From contig NC_085878.1 in assembly GCF_034702125.1 (NCBI RefSeq), positions 19,641,088 through 19,705,087 of the forward strand: a DNA stretch of 64,000 nt, read 5' to 3'. Numbering within the stretch: the stretch's first letter is position 1; each line of letters begins with the position of its first letter. Source of the stretch: Engraulis encrasicolus (lineage: Eukaryota; Chordata; Actinopteri; Clupeiformes; Engraulidae). The translations under genes were made by a program, and so were the position numbers. Below are positions 42,496 through 55,084 of this stretch, piece after piece. The notes under the pieces were generated by a model. That model was not told the DNA's origin. It was given only the letters and a program-made list of their open reading frames with translations, and did not search any database.

Positions 42496-45257
42496 CAGGG
42501 GTGATAGCAGTCCGGCGCCGCGCCGGAAATCCGGCGTAGCGTGGCTGTAGAAAAAAATTAAATAATAATTTCCCCAAAATTAATAAAATAATAAACTATC
42601 GCGTAGGCCTTCATTAATGTATGGTGAAAATAAATGAGCGCGCAACAGCCTGTTGTAAGAGACGCGAAAGGAACCCAAATGAGCAGCAGCCCATAATTGT
42701 ATCATCCCGACATCTTACTGAAAAATGTATCAATTTGTTACGTCTTGCTCTTGAGTCACTCACCACATCACTGGCGGCAGTCTTCTAGTTCTAGTGAAAG
42801 GAGAAGTAGATTGGCTGTCAGTATTCACAGTAAAGAGAGTTCTAGGCCCCTACTGGTTACCCTTCTCAGATATTTTCACTGTCGACGGAGGCAAATCCAA
42901 AAATGGCATCTCGTTATACTGAAGAAACTGAAGAAAGTAGGCTAATAGGCCAAGTCTAGACCATTTGGATTCCGATAAAAATTAGCAACTATTGTTAGCA
43001 CAAATCCACATGGCTTGCTAGTTGTGATGGGTGTGTTGAACCGTGTGGATGTCAGTGGAATACTAGTGAAATTCTGTGATCAAGAAAACGTTTGAAGGTA
43101 AGGCCATTTAGTTATTAATTTGCCCACTGTGGCATGTTGGCTTGGGCCCGAATGATTTTGCCTTGCGCAGGTTACTCCAAAAACCTGACCATAAACGGCT
43201 TATTGATGCGCATAAACGGGCTCAGTGAGAGTTTGAAATAGGTTCGTCTATTTTCCTCATTTATGTGCGCTAAATGACTGCGCAATGTTGACAAACTTTG
43301 ATGGAGATGGACGTTCTTTCAAAAAAAGTCTGTATGCTCAAAACGGTAGGCTATGCTATGCCCGTCATGATACTTTTTTTCTAGGTGTAGTGCGTAAATG
43401 TGGTCTGCATTGGAATAGCGGCTACCATTGCGACATGTCCAAATGACAATGGAATGCTTGGATCGCTAATGTTTGGCAAGCCTAGTTAGCCTACACCCCT
43501 TGTAGGCTAGTGTGAGCTGAGTTCGTGGATTTTGGTCTACTGTTGATTGAGGGATGGTGTTTTGCGTCATTCCTGACAAACCACGTGTCAAACTGATTTC
43601 AGGGAGATGTTTATATTAGTTATGCTGACTAAACCAACGCGCTCTGTGAAAACCCCCAAACAGCCTCGCACAGGTTCACACAGCCTTTCTCTCTCGCGCG
43701 CTCCCTGTCGTAGCCCTTCTGCGTAATCGAATCCAGTTATTCCACGCACGATGCACAGGTTGTATTGTCTGCACGCTCTGGGCTACTTAATCCCTACTCT
43801 CGGGCAGGGGGCAATTGTCAATATCAGACTCTCATGAACTTCAAATACTTGGCTTGCGTTCATGTGGCCACCACGGTGTCACCTAGACATGCAGTGAATG
43901 TTCATCTTATCTTCACGCCCTGTGCTATTTTCATGTAGCTTAATTCGGTCCTGTCTTTGTTTTTGTTGCTTTCTGTTATCTTTTCAACTCGTACATTGTA
44001 ATGGGCGTGTGTACACGCGAGTGATTTTCATGTATTTTAATTGACTACAACCCAATGCGAAAGTCGCGCAGTAGTCACACAGGCTATATATACTGTCCTG
44101 TCCGTAATAACCACTAGTTCTGTCATCCGTGGAGTCGATATATGCGATGTGAACGTGGGCCTGCATGTAGCCAATCATGCGCTTGTGCCCTAAATATCAT
44201 GTACCGGTAATTAAAGGGCGTTTCCCTACAACGGAAAGGCAGGGGTTATAGCACAGCCCTTAAACAATCTGTGGTTATAGGTAGACCATGGGGCCACGAG
44301 TAGGCTATCTAAACGTATGTCCAGTAGCCTATACAAGTTATATGAGCAATGTCCCAATGAAAATGAAACTTATCAGCTTGCAGCAAATGTCATGTCATTT
44401 AAAAGTATTGCTCAATTAATTGGTAATCACCTCCTCTATTTTGGACAGAGTGTAGTTACTGTACTTTGGAGTAGTATTGCCTCCTACTGACCTGTCTTGG
44501 TATGGCTGCTACATATGTAGCTTTCAGTTAATTCAATGTGGTAAAATATGCACCATGTTTTCAGAAATGCATTCTGGTGTTGAAATGTTGCATTGGTTCA
44601 ATACCCACCTCAATAACTTTAGTGCAACATCACAAGTCATGGGTGAGTCATGGGTGAGCGGTTAGGGCGTCAGACTTGCATCCCAGAGGTTGCCGGTTCG
44701 ACTCCCGACCCGCCAGGTTGGTGGGGGGAGTAATCAACCAGTGCTCTCCCCCATCCTCCTCCATGACTGAGGTACCCTGAGCATGGTACCGTCCCACCGC
44801 ACTGCTCCCCATGGGGCGCCACTGAGGGCTGCCCCCTTGCACGGGTGAGGCATAAATGGAATTTCGTTGTGTGCAGTGTTCACTTGTGTGCTGTGGAGTG
44901 CTGTGCCACAATGACAATGGGCGTTGGAGTTTCCAAATGGGCTTTCACAAGCCTAGAATGCATTTCTAACTGCATACGTTGGTATTCGTTTTTACAGCTA
45001 GAATTGAACGTGGTGGTCAGTTTCTTTCAGCCAAGTGCTGTAGCCTACCAACAGGGAAATGATCTGTGTTTTCGTGAATAACACTATAGAAATAATGCAA
45101 AAATGAAAACATTATCTTAAATGTTTGAATAATGTGTTTGAATAATATTAAGGCCTACATTACGTCTCATATGCAGTATGTCCCGTCGTCCCCCGGCCCC
45201 CCCTCCCCGACCAGGAAAAAAGTTCAGGCTCAGGATTTTTTTTCACTATCACCCCTG
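42496..45257. mobile_element. TIR element (hAT-like ends) in the YqaJ gene intron, 2.8 kb
   Basis: Termini CAGGGGTGATAG and CTATCACCCCTG. The flanks share TGGAAT (42490-42495 and 45258-45263), 6 bp rather than the usual 8. A GC-rich hairpin (TCCGGCGCCGCGCCGGA) lies just inside the left end. No transposase. Contains a SINE. It avoids the coding exons. Confidence 0.8.
44637..44944 (+). mobile_element. tRNA-derived SINE, about 308 bp
   Basis: The head resembles a tRNA gene: A-box-like TGAGCGGTTAGGG and B box GGTTCGACTCC (near 44695), then a unique body and a tail with ACAATGACAATGG. Flanked by the 7-bp direct repeat TCACAAG (44630-44636 and 44945-44951). Confidence 0.82.
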
Positions 45258-46862
45258 TGGAATTATCTATGCTCATGAATACCTGGTAGCCTCACTGGTG
45301 AAAACATGGGACTTTGGGTAACAAATCTGTCTCATGAGAGACACTGCTGGCTTTCTGATGTCTGTTCTGGTTGCTGCTCTGAAGGTAGATCCTGTCACCC
45401 TACCACTCCTCTGATCGTACCAAATTCTGGATTTGGACTGAGCTTGGGTCTCCTCCTCTACAATATCACTCTGAAGAAAACATGGCAATCCAAATAGTTA
45501 CTAATTTACATTGCAAATTAGCACACACAGTACACGTGCACATAACATAGTAGATATTACATTTCAATCATTAGTTCAAAAAAAGAAAAGAATATGTTCT
45601 GTACCTGTTCTTCAGTGACAGCCAAGTCATCAAATATTCCTTCTGCCTGTTCTTGTAGCTCAGCCAGGCTCAGGTCTCTTGCCTTCTTGTCGTACAAACT
45701 GGTGAGGGGTTCGGGTAAATCCAGCTTGACAGCCTTGGGTATATAAGATGTGGCATAACCGGGAACAACTGACAGGACGGCAGGTCTGCAGGACTTCCCA
45801 TCTTGAGTGTGGCACTGAGAAAGGTTCTTGTAGAGTTGAGCTTGCTCGGCAGCAGTCAGGGGTGGGAAAGATGGTGGCGCAGAGGTACCCTTGGTGGAAT
45901 TACCCTTCTTGTTTTTTTGACTGCTGTTGAATATGATGTCCTTGCCCTGCTGGTACTCCACATTCTTCGCAGCATCCTCACTGGGAGAGGCCCACTTGCA
46001 CTTTTTAGACGTGCAGCTGATCTCCTCGTGCCTTGCATTGTTTTTCTCCCACAGTCTGAAGAGCACAGCTGACACATGAGAGCAGCTCTCCCCGAGTCCC
46101 GCTGTACAGTTGCAGTGTGCTCCTAATACGACACCGTCACTCCTCACCACCACCCATGGCTTTAGCTGACTGTCATTCAGCCGTTGGGAGTGATTGACCT
46201 ATGAAATTAAAAAAATATATATAACTACAGGTTGAAAACCCCAGCCTCTTTGGTTGAGTACGTTAGAAAATACAAACTTAGCAAGTTACATATGCATTGC
46301 AGTAGCTACCCAAGATAAACAAACATGGTAGGCTACTGTGACACTGCTGCAGCTAGCAAAGCTAATAAACAAACAATGCTAACTAACACTGACTATTTGA
46401 CACTGACTGATAATTTAATACTTACCCTTGCAGTGATGATGCCGCAGTTTTTGGATGCAATACTCCACAGCTGAATGTGCGTGACGAAGCCGGACTGACA
46501 CCATTTATACGCCTCCAAGCTTTTATACGCTCTGAGTGAGTCCCCAGAGTAAACGGATGGGAAGTTTACCAGATAGCTGTGGATGTCAGCATAGCGCAAG
46601 TCGGGTAAATCATCTTCAGGGCAGGATGAGATGCTCTTGAAAAGCACACCGGGTGCATTATAAGGGTCGCTAATGTTTAATCTTTGTAATTTTGTTGTAT
46701 AAAGCCGAATTTCACTGGAATTAAAATGAGATGTGTACTCGCTCTGTTTAAAATCGCTGGCGCCGCCACTGGTCGTCATGTTTACTGCCAAGATGGCGTC
46801 TGACAACCAGAATTTTGCCGAAAGTCACGTGACGCAGGAACTCAATATAGGACTAAATATAA

Positions 46863-47420
46863 CCAGCGATCTCCTTCTCTTAGACCCATAGACATGTGTT
46901 TGGGCTTGTTCGAAAGCTGCGAATCTTAGCTTTACACATGTTTTTACGGAACGTTTTTATGTTCTTTCAATCCAAAGTTATATAACTTTAAGCGGCCGCT
47001 GTTTCAAGTGAAAAAATAGCGCTTTCCAACCATTTTTTTTACCTCCTCATTTTGTTTTCGAACAGACAGCGCTCTCCTTAACCTAGACCTACAGACATGT
47101 GTTAGGGCTTGTTCGAAAGCTGAGATTCTTAGCTTTTTACAGGTTTTCACGGAACGTTTTTATGTTCTTTCAATCCAAAGTTACATAACTTTAAGCGGCC
47201 GCTGTTTCAAGCGAAAAAATAGCGCTTTCCAACCATTTTTTTTATCTCGTCTTTTTTTTCCGAACAGCCAGCGATCACCTTAACCTAGACCTACAGACAT
47301 GTGTTAGGGTTTGTTCAAAAGCTGAGATTCTTAGCTTTTTACAGTTTTTTACGGCACGTGTTTATGTTAAATCCAAAGTTATTTAACTTTAAGCGGTCGC
47401 CACTTCAAGTAAAAAATGGC
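46863..47420. repeat. About 202-bp tandem repeat, 2.7 units
   Basis: Units begin near 46863, 47066 and 47268 with CAGCG(A/C)TCTCCTT and include AGACATGTGTT, TTTAAGCGGCCGC and TAGCGCTTTCCAACC. It starts directly beside the right end of the ISL2EU element. Confidence 0.9.
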
Positions 47421-47429
47421 GTTGTTCTC

Positions 47430-48619
47430 CAGCCGGATAGAGAGGAAATCTTTTTTGTCATGGCTGTGTTCTTTGTTCCCTCGAATAAACCAGTTGTCTT
47501 TTTCATTCGAAATTTTCATTTTTACATTTAATTTGATATCAGCAAATTCACCATCCCTCTGCAGGTTCGTAGGCTATATGAAGATATGTGCAATGAAAAG
47601 GGCTACTTTAGTGTGCCCTATTTTGCATGGTGGTAAAAAAAAAACCGACTTCTCACAAGGAGGAGGCGTGGAGCTTTGGAAATAGCGTGATTTTAAAATA
47701 ATAGCTATAATAGGCTAATCAACTCCTTGGCCAAGGACTGGAGTTAGGCTACCTACTTTAAAGAACATGATAATTGCTTGAGCAAATTTTCTCTGTCTAG
47801 GCTGTAAAAACTGCCGACAGAAAAGCGATGTTGATTTTTAAAGTGCGTGGGTGGGGATAGGTGTTTGCACATGCCGGTAAACCCTAACACAGGCAACATG
47901 TAGCCTAGTGGAACTCAGCTCCGCACGCCTCGAACCACGTCTTTCGCGATTCTATAATCGCCCCTGTTTGAGCCCTGTTTGAGCTGATGATGGGTGTGTA
48001 TGGGTGGAGTAAATGCAAAAAGAAAACGAAACCACGCCCCAGCAGTGCGCAGCCCCGTTCTAACAGGGCTAGTCGAAAAGGGGCTTTTGTTTGAGGTCAC
48101 GATGGTGGAGCCTATCTTGAGGTTGATGTTGTGACTGATATTTCCAATTACCATCTCACAGGCACGCAGGCACACACACACACACACACACACACAATGT
48201 GACTTACTTTGAGCAGAGTGGTAGCGCTATCCTCTCTTTAGTACACCCTGTGTGTTTCTCCAAGCTGAACCTCATCTCACCTCCTGTTAGCATCTAGTTC
48301 TTCTAAATTTGCACACTAGCAAAGCCATTAATATCGCCACGTAACGGCAGTCAATTCACCACTAAAACTCCACCAGCTATTATGGTTGACATGTAGGATC
48401 TGTTGCGAGCCAGCTGGTTTCTTTGCGCTTTTCTAAACCTCGCCACATGGCTTCATATACTAAATGTACCTTGGGAGCTGCATGCTTGCATCCTTTGTCG
48501 GTTTCGATTGCATGTTTCCAATCGCCAAATCCGTTCAGAGAGTAGGTTGACAGATTTGAATCTTCTGCGAACATAACAAACACCTGCATTCTTTTCAATG
48601 GAATTCTCGAGTCAGTCCT
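47430..48619. other. No gene seen; contains a (CA)n tract
   Basis: AT-rich intergenic DNA with a (CA) repeat at 48167-48196. Short ORFs here show no recognisable domain. Confidence 0.5.
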
Positions 48620-48628
48620 TGTTCACAT

Positions 48629-48707
48629 TAGCCTGGCGAGAAGCCAGACTTTAATACTTCTTTCCATTCGTTTTCTCCGAAACGTCTGCGTCTGACTCGT
48701 CAGGCTA
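48629..48707. mobile_element. 79-bp mini-MITE
   Basis: Inverted ends TAGCCTG and CAGGCTA enclosing 79 bp. The perfect flanking repeat TGTTCACAT (48620-48628 and 48708-48716) fits an 8-9-bp target duplication. Confidence 0.8.
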
Positions 48708-49284
48708 TGTTCACATACCAGCTGGAGGAAAATTAGCATCTTTTCCAAACCAAAAGATCTCACGGGGTATTTTTTCCCCAGCAAAAACCTGATAAGGTAT
48801 ATCCGTGCCGAGCTAATTCACAGACAATAGGTAGTTGATCTGTTAGTGCGCTCCTCTTCGTGGTCGCTGGGTCCAGCTGGCATGGTCAGGATCCATAGAG
48901 TTAGATTCGAAATTGGTCCAGGGTTTTCTTCCAACGACGACACCATGTCTTAGTTTATCCAACGTTACCAGTATATCCATATTTAGGTAAGCACAAAAAC
49001 TAGCATGTATGCTGCTCGCAAAAACTCACACTTAACTTCCTTCCACAAATGCGTTAGCCTATGGTTACTGTGAAACACTGAGATTTTACATATAGACAAA
49101 CTTTCCAACAAACGCACACGGTTTTAATAGGATATATTTGATGATTATGTTACACTATATGTTTTAACCCCAAAAAATTGCAATAAAAATGAAAGAAGGA
49201 TTTTATTTATCTATTATTTATTCCAGATCTGTGATCTGGCTTGGATGGGTAGGGCGACGATGTGGGGGATTAGCCACACCCAAT

Positions 49285-49445
49285 CAGTGTCCATGTATTG
49301 AAATCGTTTCATTTTGACCAATTGGGGGGCCCCTGGGAGATAGGGGGCGGGGGATCAGCGTCTATGTATTTAATTCATTTTTAGCTTATGAATATAAATA
49401 AGTTCTTTTCGTTTTGACCAATTTGGGGCCCCCTTGCAAGGCAGG
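49285..49445. repeat. About 85-bp tandem pair with GGGGCCCC words
   Basis: The block ATCAGYGTCYATGTATT plus TTTTGACCAATTxGGGGCCCC occurs twice. No gene in 48717-49840. Confidence 0.6.
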
Positions 49446-49839
49446 GGGCGTGGGGGCCCTATGGCTTCAGCCATATGAAGCCTGTGCGGTAATTGGGGTC
49501 AGAACCAAGACCCTACATTGGTGACACTAAGGTTATAACATAGGCTACACTTACATACATTAAACCAAAGGTCTCTCTCTCTCTCTCTTGGTGGTTGATT
49601 TCGCTCATGCTCATCACATGTGCCATAGCTGAGTGGTAAAGAACACACATTTAAGAGTAGCTGAAGAGTCACGTATTAAGAGTCAGTAATTGTCTTAGCT
49701 AGAGCAGACAAATAGGAAAAGAGTCCAGATAAAAGTGCAGGTGGAGGGGTGGGATTTGGTGGATCAGCAGAGGAGAAGTGTGAAGTTAAGTGTGTATGAG
49801 CGGCGGGTTGGTTTATACGGTCTAGTCACCTATGACAAT

Positions 49840-50366
49840 CTCTTTCTGCGCCTTTCTTGTTTCTGACCAGTCCACTTCATTGTCCAGATGTACCCCCAGT
49901 TACTTGTATGTGCAGACTAGACAGTCTTCCTATCGACAGGAACCAGGGGTGGGGTGGTCTGCCTGAAGTCAGCCGCTGGTGTCCTGCACCATTTGACAAT
50001 GTTCTCCATCAGTCCTCTGAACTCCCCCTCCTGCCCAGCTTTCATACATCCCATCCCACAATGGCGGTGTCGTCTGAGAACTTTTGCATGTGGCAGTTGT
50101 AGCTAAAGTTAGTGGTATTGTAACCGAGTGGCAAGGCCAGGAGCAGTTTTACATTTTAAATTGTCAAAGTTTATATTACTTCAAAACAAGACTACGCCAC
50201 CCTGGGAGAATATTAGGAACTGCAGCCCAGGGACTGCACAAGAACCACAGGTTTAATCCCCACACAAGTTCTATTGCATTTAAAAGAGTAGACGTGGATT
50301 CCGTAACAAAAATATATTTATTGACAATTCACATTTAGACATTAAAATCAGTTGGATGTTCCCCCA

Positions 50367-50438
<72 letters not shown>

Positions 50439-51965
50439 GCTCGCTCATTCCCATGCACAGGCGCACACACACTGATATACACAAGTCTGGGTACTAGGAT
50501 GTCCAACCCAGTGCAGGTGCAAATATGCAGTCAGCAAACAGATTATTAACAATACCTAGTCTGAGGAATGTCCAACAAATGCAGTTTACAAACTGTACAA
50601 TGGCCTCATTCATGAGGAAAAATACATGCAGCATGCAGATTGTGAATCACACTACGGATGAGCACCGCAAACAGGAGGTGTAGGACTAAGAACTAAAATA
50701 AACAAACACAAAAACACCAACGAAATAAAAGAAAATACATGGTTAACTGTGTATTCCACTGACTAAGTTTGCAGTCAAGGAGTTGCTGCTGTTGTAGAGG
50801 CTATTAGGCCGTGCTCTCACCACGACACATTTCACAAGACGCTCACTCATACAGTCTTCAGCACTCACGCACACATGTATTTCTCATATTTACTGAACGC
50901 GGTCACAGGCAGGCGTCACACACTCCGGTTGTGGCTAGCCCACAGCGATGAACCACCGACCCGCTCTGTTGCAGAACCACTGCGTTGTGCGCAGTTCAAG
51001 TGGGAACAAAGCAGCAACAATCGTGGAGATGACTTGGCCCACAGCTACATCAGCGCACCTACAAACAGAGTATAACTTCAATGTAAATGGGCATTTACAC
51101 CATTTCTGACAAAGAGAAGGGGGTTACAAGGGTGTTACAAGCTCATACTCACGTTCAGATGTAACATAGGAGAGGCACACATTACAGACCACCGTGCAGG
51201 TGGAGATTCGCATACCCAGGTTACAACAATAAAACACCAATTTAGAAACAAGCCCAACGGTACAAGAAGCGCCAAGTAATTATAATGGCATCGCGGGGGG
51301 GTGCCTTCTTGAACCAGCAGGAAAGGAGCTCAAAGTGATACATGATGAGCAGTGCAACAACCAGGCGTGTAGATGCAACAGGTGGATGGATGATCTTGCC
51401 CATGGCGGAGCGCGTTAATACTCCAAGCTACACTCCACAACAGACAGCCCACGAATAGCTGGAAAAGCCCGTTTACCGGTCACAATTCCTCGTGGCTTCT
51501 CCATGAATGGAAGAGGAAACGCACGCCGCCCATCCACAATTCCTGCCAGCTTCGTAAATGCCGCCATCCCAGCTGGGTTTGATCAGCTGACTAATCAGCT
51601 GACCCAGACGTACAACGCACGCCACTTGATTAGGGCAAGATCACTACCTTGCTACAGTATACACTAAACACTGGGGAGAGCACCGTCCCTTGTGGAGCTC
51701 AAGTGCAACTGACAACACTCTCTGATGTGAAGTTATCAGGTAGTCTGTAATCTAAGTAACCAGCTCTGTTTACACTCCCATCTGCAGCAGTGTGTCTCTC
51801 AATAGGAGTGGCTGAGTTGTGTTGAAGGCACTGGAGAAAAAACCCATGATTCTCACAGCACTGCCTCCTTTGTCCAGGTGAGAGTGTAACCTATGTAGGA
51901 GACACAGGATAGCCTCCCACTCCCACATGTTCTTTGTCGGCAAACTGAAGGGTCCAGTGCATGGC
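49840..51965 (-). pseudogene. Degenerate Rex1/CR1-like LINE relic split by an insertion
   Basis: 51660-51965 encodes, on the minus strand, a decayed RT portion recognisable by FFSSAFNT; 49840-50105 continues with HMQKFSDDTAIVG, the RT catalytic box in degraded form. Between them (50106-51655) lies about 1.55 kb of unrelated sequence with TGTAGC/GCTACA at its limits, a probable later insertion of unknown type. Frames are broken. Confidence 0.6.
50368..50435. repeat. (CA)n microsatellite
   Basis: About 34 CA units inside the insertion that splits the LINE relic. Confidence 0.97.
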
Positions 51966-52951
51966 AGACCTGGGTCTTGAGCTGATTTAAGAAATGATCA
52001 TTAATGTAAATCAATGAATAGTCAGTTAATGATACAAAGGGAAGAGAATATTGGCTTTGATGTTGATGTCCTTTAGACTTTCAAAATCCATAAGGTAAAG
52101 ACTTTAGGGATTTGTTATGTAATGAATAATACTCTTTCCCACATTTCATTTACATATGCGAACAGTTATATGAAAGTAGCAAAAATCTTTTGTTGTTGAT
52201 GTGTGCTTTGCAATTTTTCAGTAGGAGTCACAGCGCATGGCGTAATGCGAAGAGGGGAGACTTAATGCTCGCATATAGAGTTAATTTCCTCTCCCTCACT
52301 ATAATTTTACGAAATAGGTCCCTTCAAAGGTTACTATCCCGTGTGTCCCACACTATCCCACATATCTACACTATAAAAGACATGCTCCTTCATAAAATTA
52401 TATGTTTCTTGCTAAAAAAAGACCATCTATGCACAATAGAGGTTCCCAGATGGATGTGTGTTCATATCCCTTATGCGTGCAATTCTTACAAAGATGAACT
52501 AAAACAAGAATTTGTAATTTGATTTAATCTTTAGAATTAAATCAACACATTCACTTTATTGTTATTGCAATATTATTGCATTTGCATTTGCTGGTGCATT
52601 TGCAATACTTCAAGACAATAGACATTTTACAACACAAATTTCCTAACACCACACAGAGAAACTCCTGAGTGGAGCTCTATATTAAGGCAGATACAAGGTA
52701 GGAAAATAGACCTCTATCACAGCCAATATGATGCCAAATGTATTGCAGTAAGCTTTACTTTAGACAACACCTGTGAGGTCTGTGGGATTCATGAACTGGA
52801 CAGCTGAGGATCTCCATGCATATTGCCCAGACCTCGTACCCTGGAGAGTGAAACAAGACGCACAATTCCACTGTCTTCTCAGACAGCCGGATAATATTGC
52901 AGAGGAGCATATTTGTTTTCCAACAAATTATCCTTACATGTGAATGCCATT
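51966..52951. other. Downstream flank and 3' UTR of NITR-C
   Basis: No second gene seen. The AATAAA signal for the minus-strand NITR-C transcript is at 52555-52560, about 390 bp past the stop. The ORF at 52190-52522 has no recognisable domain. Confidence 0.45.
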
Positions 52952-55084
52952 TTATGACCTTGAGGATTTAATATCAGAGTAGACACTCTCCTGTGGCGTC
53001 CCTCTCTTCTTCCTGCCCCCTCGGCTTCTGCCTTCAGTGAACTGCAGGGCTGCGTAGTTCACCTCTTCACCACCCTGAACAGCATGCATAGACAATCATT
53101 TTAACAAAATATTGTGTTAAAACTGTATTATAATCTGATTTTAAGTCCATAGCATTTGTTTGAATATATTGTGTGTGTGACAACACACGAGACAACCGCA
53201 AAGGAGAGAATTTTCAGATATTCTGCAGCAGAATAACTATTCTGCAATTAAGATTGTTGATAAGTTGTACTTCCATAAGTTGTACTTTACCCAACTGAAT
53301 ATAAACAGAGGACTCGTTTCTCACTCACATCAAAGCAAAGGTAGCATAGCATTACATATACATAACACGTCTACATAATTATTACAATACTACTAATCAT
53401 TACAATACTACTAATTAATAATATTATATAAGGACTTTACAAACCTGACCGGCAACCTCTGGCCTCGGTGGTGCGTGTCCTGTGCTTGAGAGAGCTGTTA
53501 AAACAAGCAAATGCACAATGTGGTTGTAATAGTTTCCTATTTTCGATTGCAACTATTATCACTAGTTAACAGATGCAACAATGTGGTCATTCTTCCTTAC
53601 CTTTACAGTGTTCACACAGTGTTCTTCTACAGCTCAATGAGACTAGAATGATGATCACTGCCACACATATGATCAACGCTGCAATCAAACTAACAAGTAA
53701 TGGATCAACTGCTTCTAAGATAAACAAAAAAAGAAAGTACAATGTAATTACTTTTTGGATTGACTTGCTTACATATGAAATAATACTTTTATTTTTAGAA
53801 AGAATGGAACTGGCGCAAATGCAAAAGCCAATAGCTTCTTGTGATCATATACTGTAGTTGAAAGCATACGATACCTCTGTCTTTATCGTCCAGTGTCACT
53901 CCATTCCCAAACAGTAGTTGTCCATAGGAGGCCACAGCACAGTAGAATGTTCCAGAATCAGATGAGTGTTCCACAGGGAGTCTGTAGACACAGCTCTGGG
54001 TGTGAGGTTTGGACTCAGCTGCACTGCTGCAGTTCTTCTCCATGTAAATGCTCAGTGGACTGGAATTGCCTGAAGTGGGTCTGAACCAGAACATACTGAG
54101 CTCTTTGGTCCTCATCTCAGTCAGGACTGTGCAGTCTAGGGTTGTTGGGCCACTGGCATGGTTCCCTGGGTCTGATACTGAGGTTTTGATCTGCACTGCT
54201 AAGTCAAGTCTGCGTTGTCTCTGATCTGCAGTTATTTGAGAGAAAATGCATGGTGATTTTTAAATTACATTAATACATTCTCGTTACACTTCCATAAATA
54301 CTTTATTGAACATTTATTGAATGTCTGCCATACAGATGTGTACTAATGGTTACTTTCAATAGTACTCGTGATGTCGTAAAACAAACACACAGATAGAATA
54401 TTTAATATACAATTTGAGTAATTCAGATTGCATTATGTGCTTAGGAACGTTATTTAGACTCCATACTGATACACTGGCATTATGCCAAACTTACCTCTCA
54501 ACAGAAGAAAAGTCCCATTCCCAAAGACAGATTTGACGTATTCAGACATCGCGCAGAAGTAATATGCCTCATCAAGGGAGGTAGTCTTCTTAATGGTCAG
54601 GTGGAAGACCCTGTCGTCCTTCTCTATATTGTAGCTTGATTTGTCAAACCCTTCCTGAAATTCAGGTCCTAAACCTCCCTTTACTATGACCATAAGTACA
54701 GGGTTTTCTCCTGGCCTCTGCTTGTACCAAGACATACTCTCTCGACTGTAGGAGCTGAAGAAGCATTTTAGAGTTACACTTTCCCCGAGCTGAGCTGTTA
54801 TCATGGAGTCTGGCTGATGGACAGTGGCACCTATTACATGAAAAATACAAAGCAAGTGGTCAGTGGTCAGGATGTAACAGTAAGGTAATAGAAAACGACA
54901 CAAAGATAAGAAATTATATCTTGTTAGCAAACCCTGGTCAGTGGTAGGCCTACAACAAGACATGAAAATTTAAAAATAACGGTAGCATTTATTCTATAGT
55001 AATTTCCAGCTCTTTTAAATACTTACTCATTGTCCTGAATAGTATGACAGTCCATAGTAGACTTATTATCTGTGGAGAGTACAT
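52952..55084 (-). CDS. nitr: NITR-like inhibitory receptor gene C with two ITIMs
   Basis: Minus-strand exons: signal 55027-55084, V 54495-54830, I 53875-54225, TM 53601-53714, tail 53445-53494 and 52952-53074. Phases 1-1-1-1-0, GT-AG throughout, total 1032 nt (343 aa). V and I domains are near copies of gene A (same J-like FGNGTFL and FGNGV motifs); the I exon has a 9-bp in-frame addition near its start. The TM (LLVSLIAALIICVAV) and tail are unrelated to genes A and B. The tail carries VNYAAL (Tyr about 310) and SVYSDI (Tyr about 335), both matching the ITIM consensus S/I/V/LxYxxI/V/L, which in this family recruits SH2 phosphatases. The first ATG used by gene A is lost here, so translation should start at the next ATG. 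An AATAAA lies at 52555-52560. The V-I intron is only 269 bp, against 2333 bp in gene A. Confidence 0.88.

Larger units (their letters stand above)
41264..46779 (-). pseudogene. ISL2EU YqaJ-type nuclease gene with SWIM and PHD-like fingers
   Basis: Minus exons: 46426-46779, 45605-46198, 45283-45470, 41264-41966, GT-AG with consistent phases. Exon 2 carries a SWIM-type zinc finger (HCNCTAGLGESCSH). The YqaJ exonuclease core spans exons 3-4: WYDQRSGRVTGSTF, PFIGASPDG and VIEIKC (candidate metal-binding Asp, Glu, Lys), then QVQMQLF. The C-terminus is a PHD-like finger (WCYCR, MLVCAS, FHQTCL, WLCPSC). An in-frame TAA at 41690-41692 lies between the EIK motif and QVQMQ, so the product is truncated within the nuclease fold. 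A large TIR element lies in the last intron. In this transposon group the nuclease accompanies the transposase; its exact role is unknown. Confidence 0.82.
32104..46845. mobile_element. ISL2EU-type DNA transposon with THAP-DDE and YqaJ genes, 14.7 kb
   Basis: Perfect 13-bp termini TTGAGTTCCTGCG (32104-32116) and complement (46833-46845), flanked by TA on both sides. Two convergent genes: a THAP-DDE_4 transposase on + and a YqaJ-nuclease gene on -. This pairing defines the ISL2EU group within the PIF/Harbinger-related elements. About 9.4 kb of the length comes from later insertions (33247-39905 and 42496-45257). Both genes are now damaged. Confidence 0.85.

Noticed and set aside
44637..44720. 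Functional tRNA gene
   Set aside because: A and B boxes are present but the sequence continues into a SINE body with TSDs and lacks a good acceptor stem.
45748..46072. Plus-strand ORFs opposite the SWIM exon
   Set aside because: Shadows of the minus-strand YqaJ gene.
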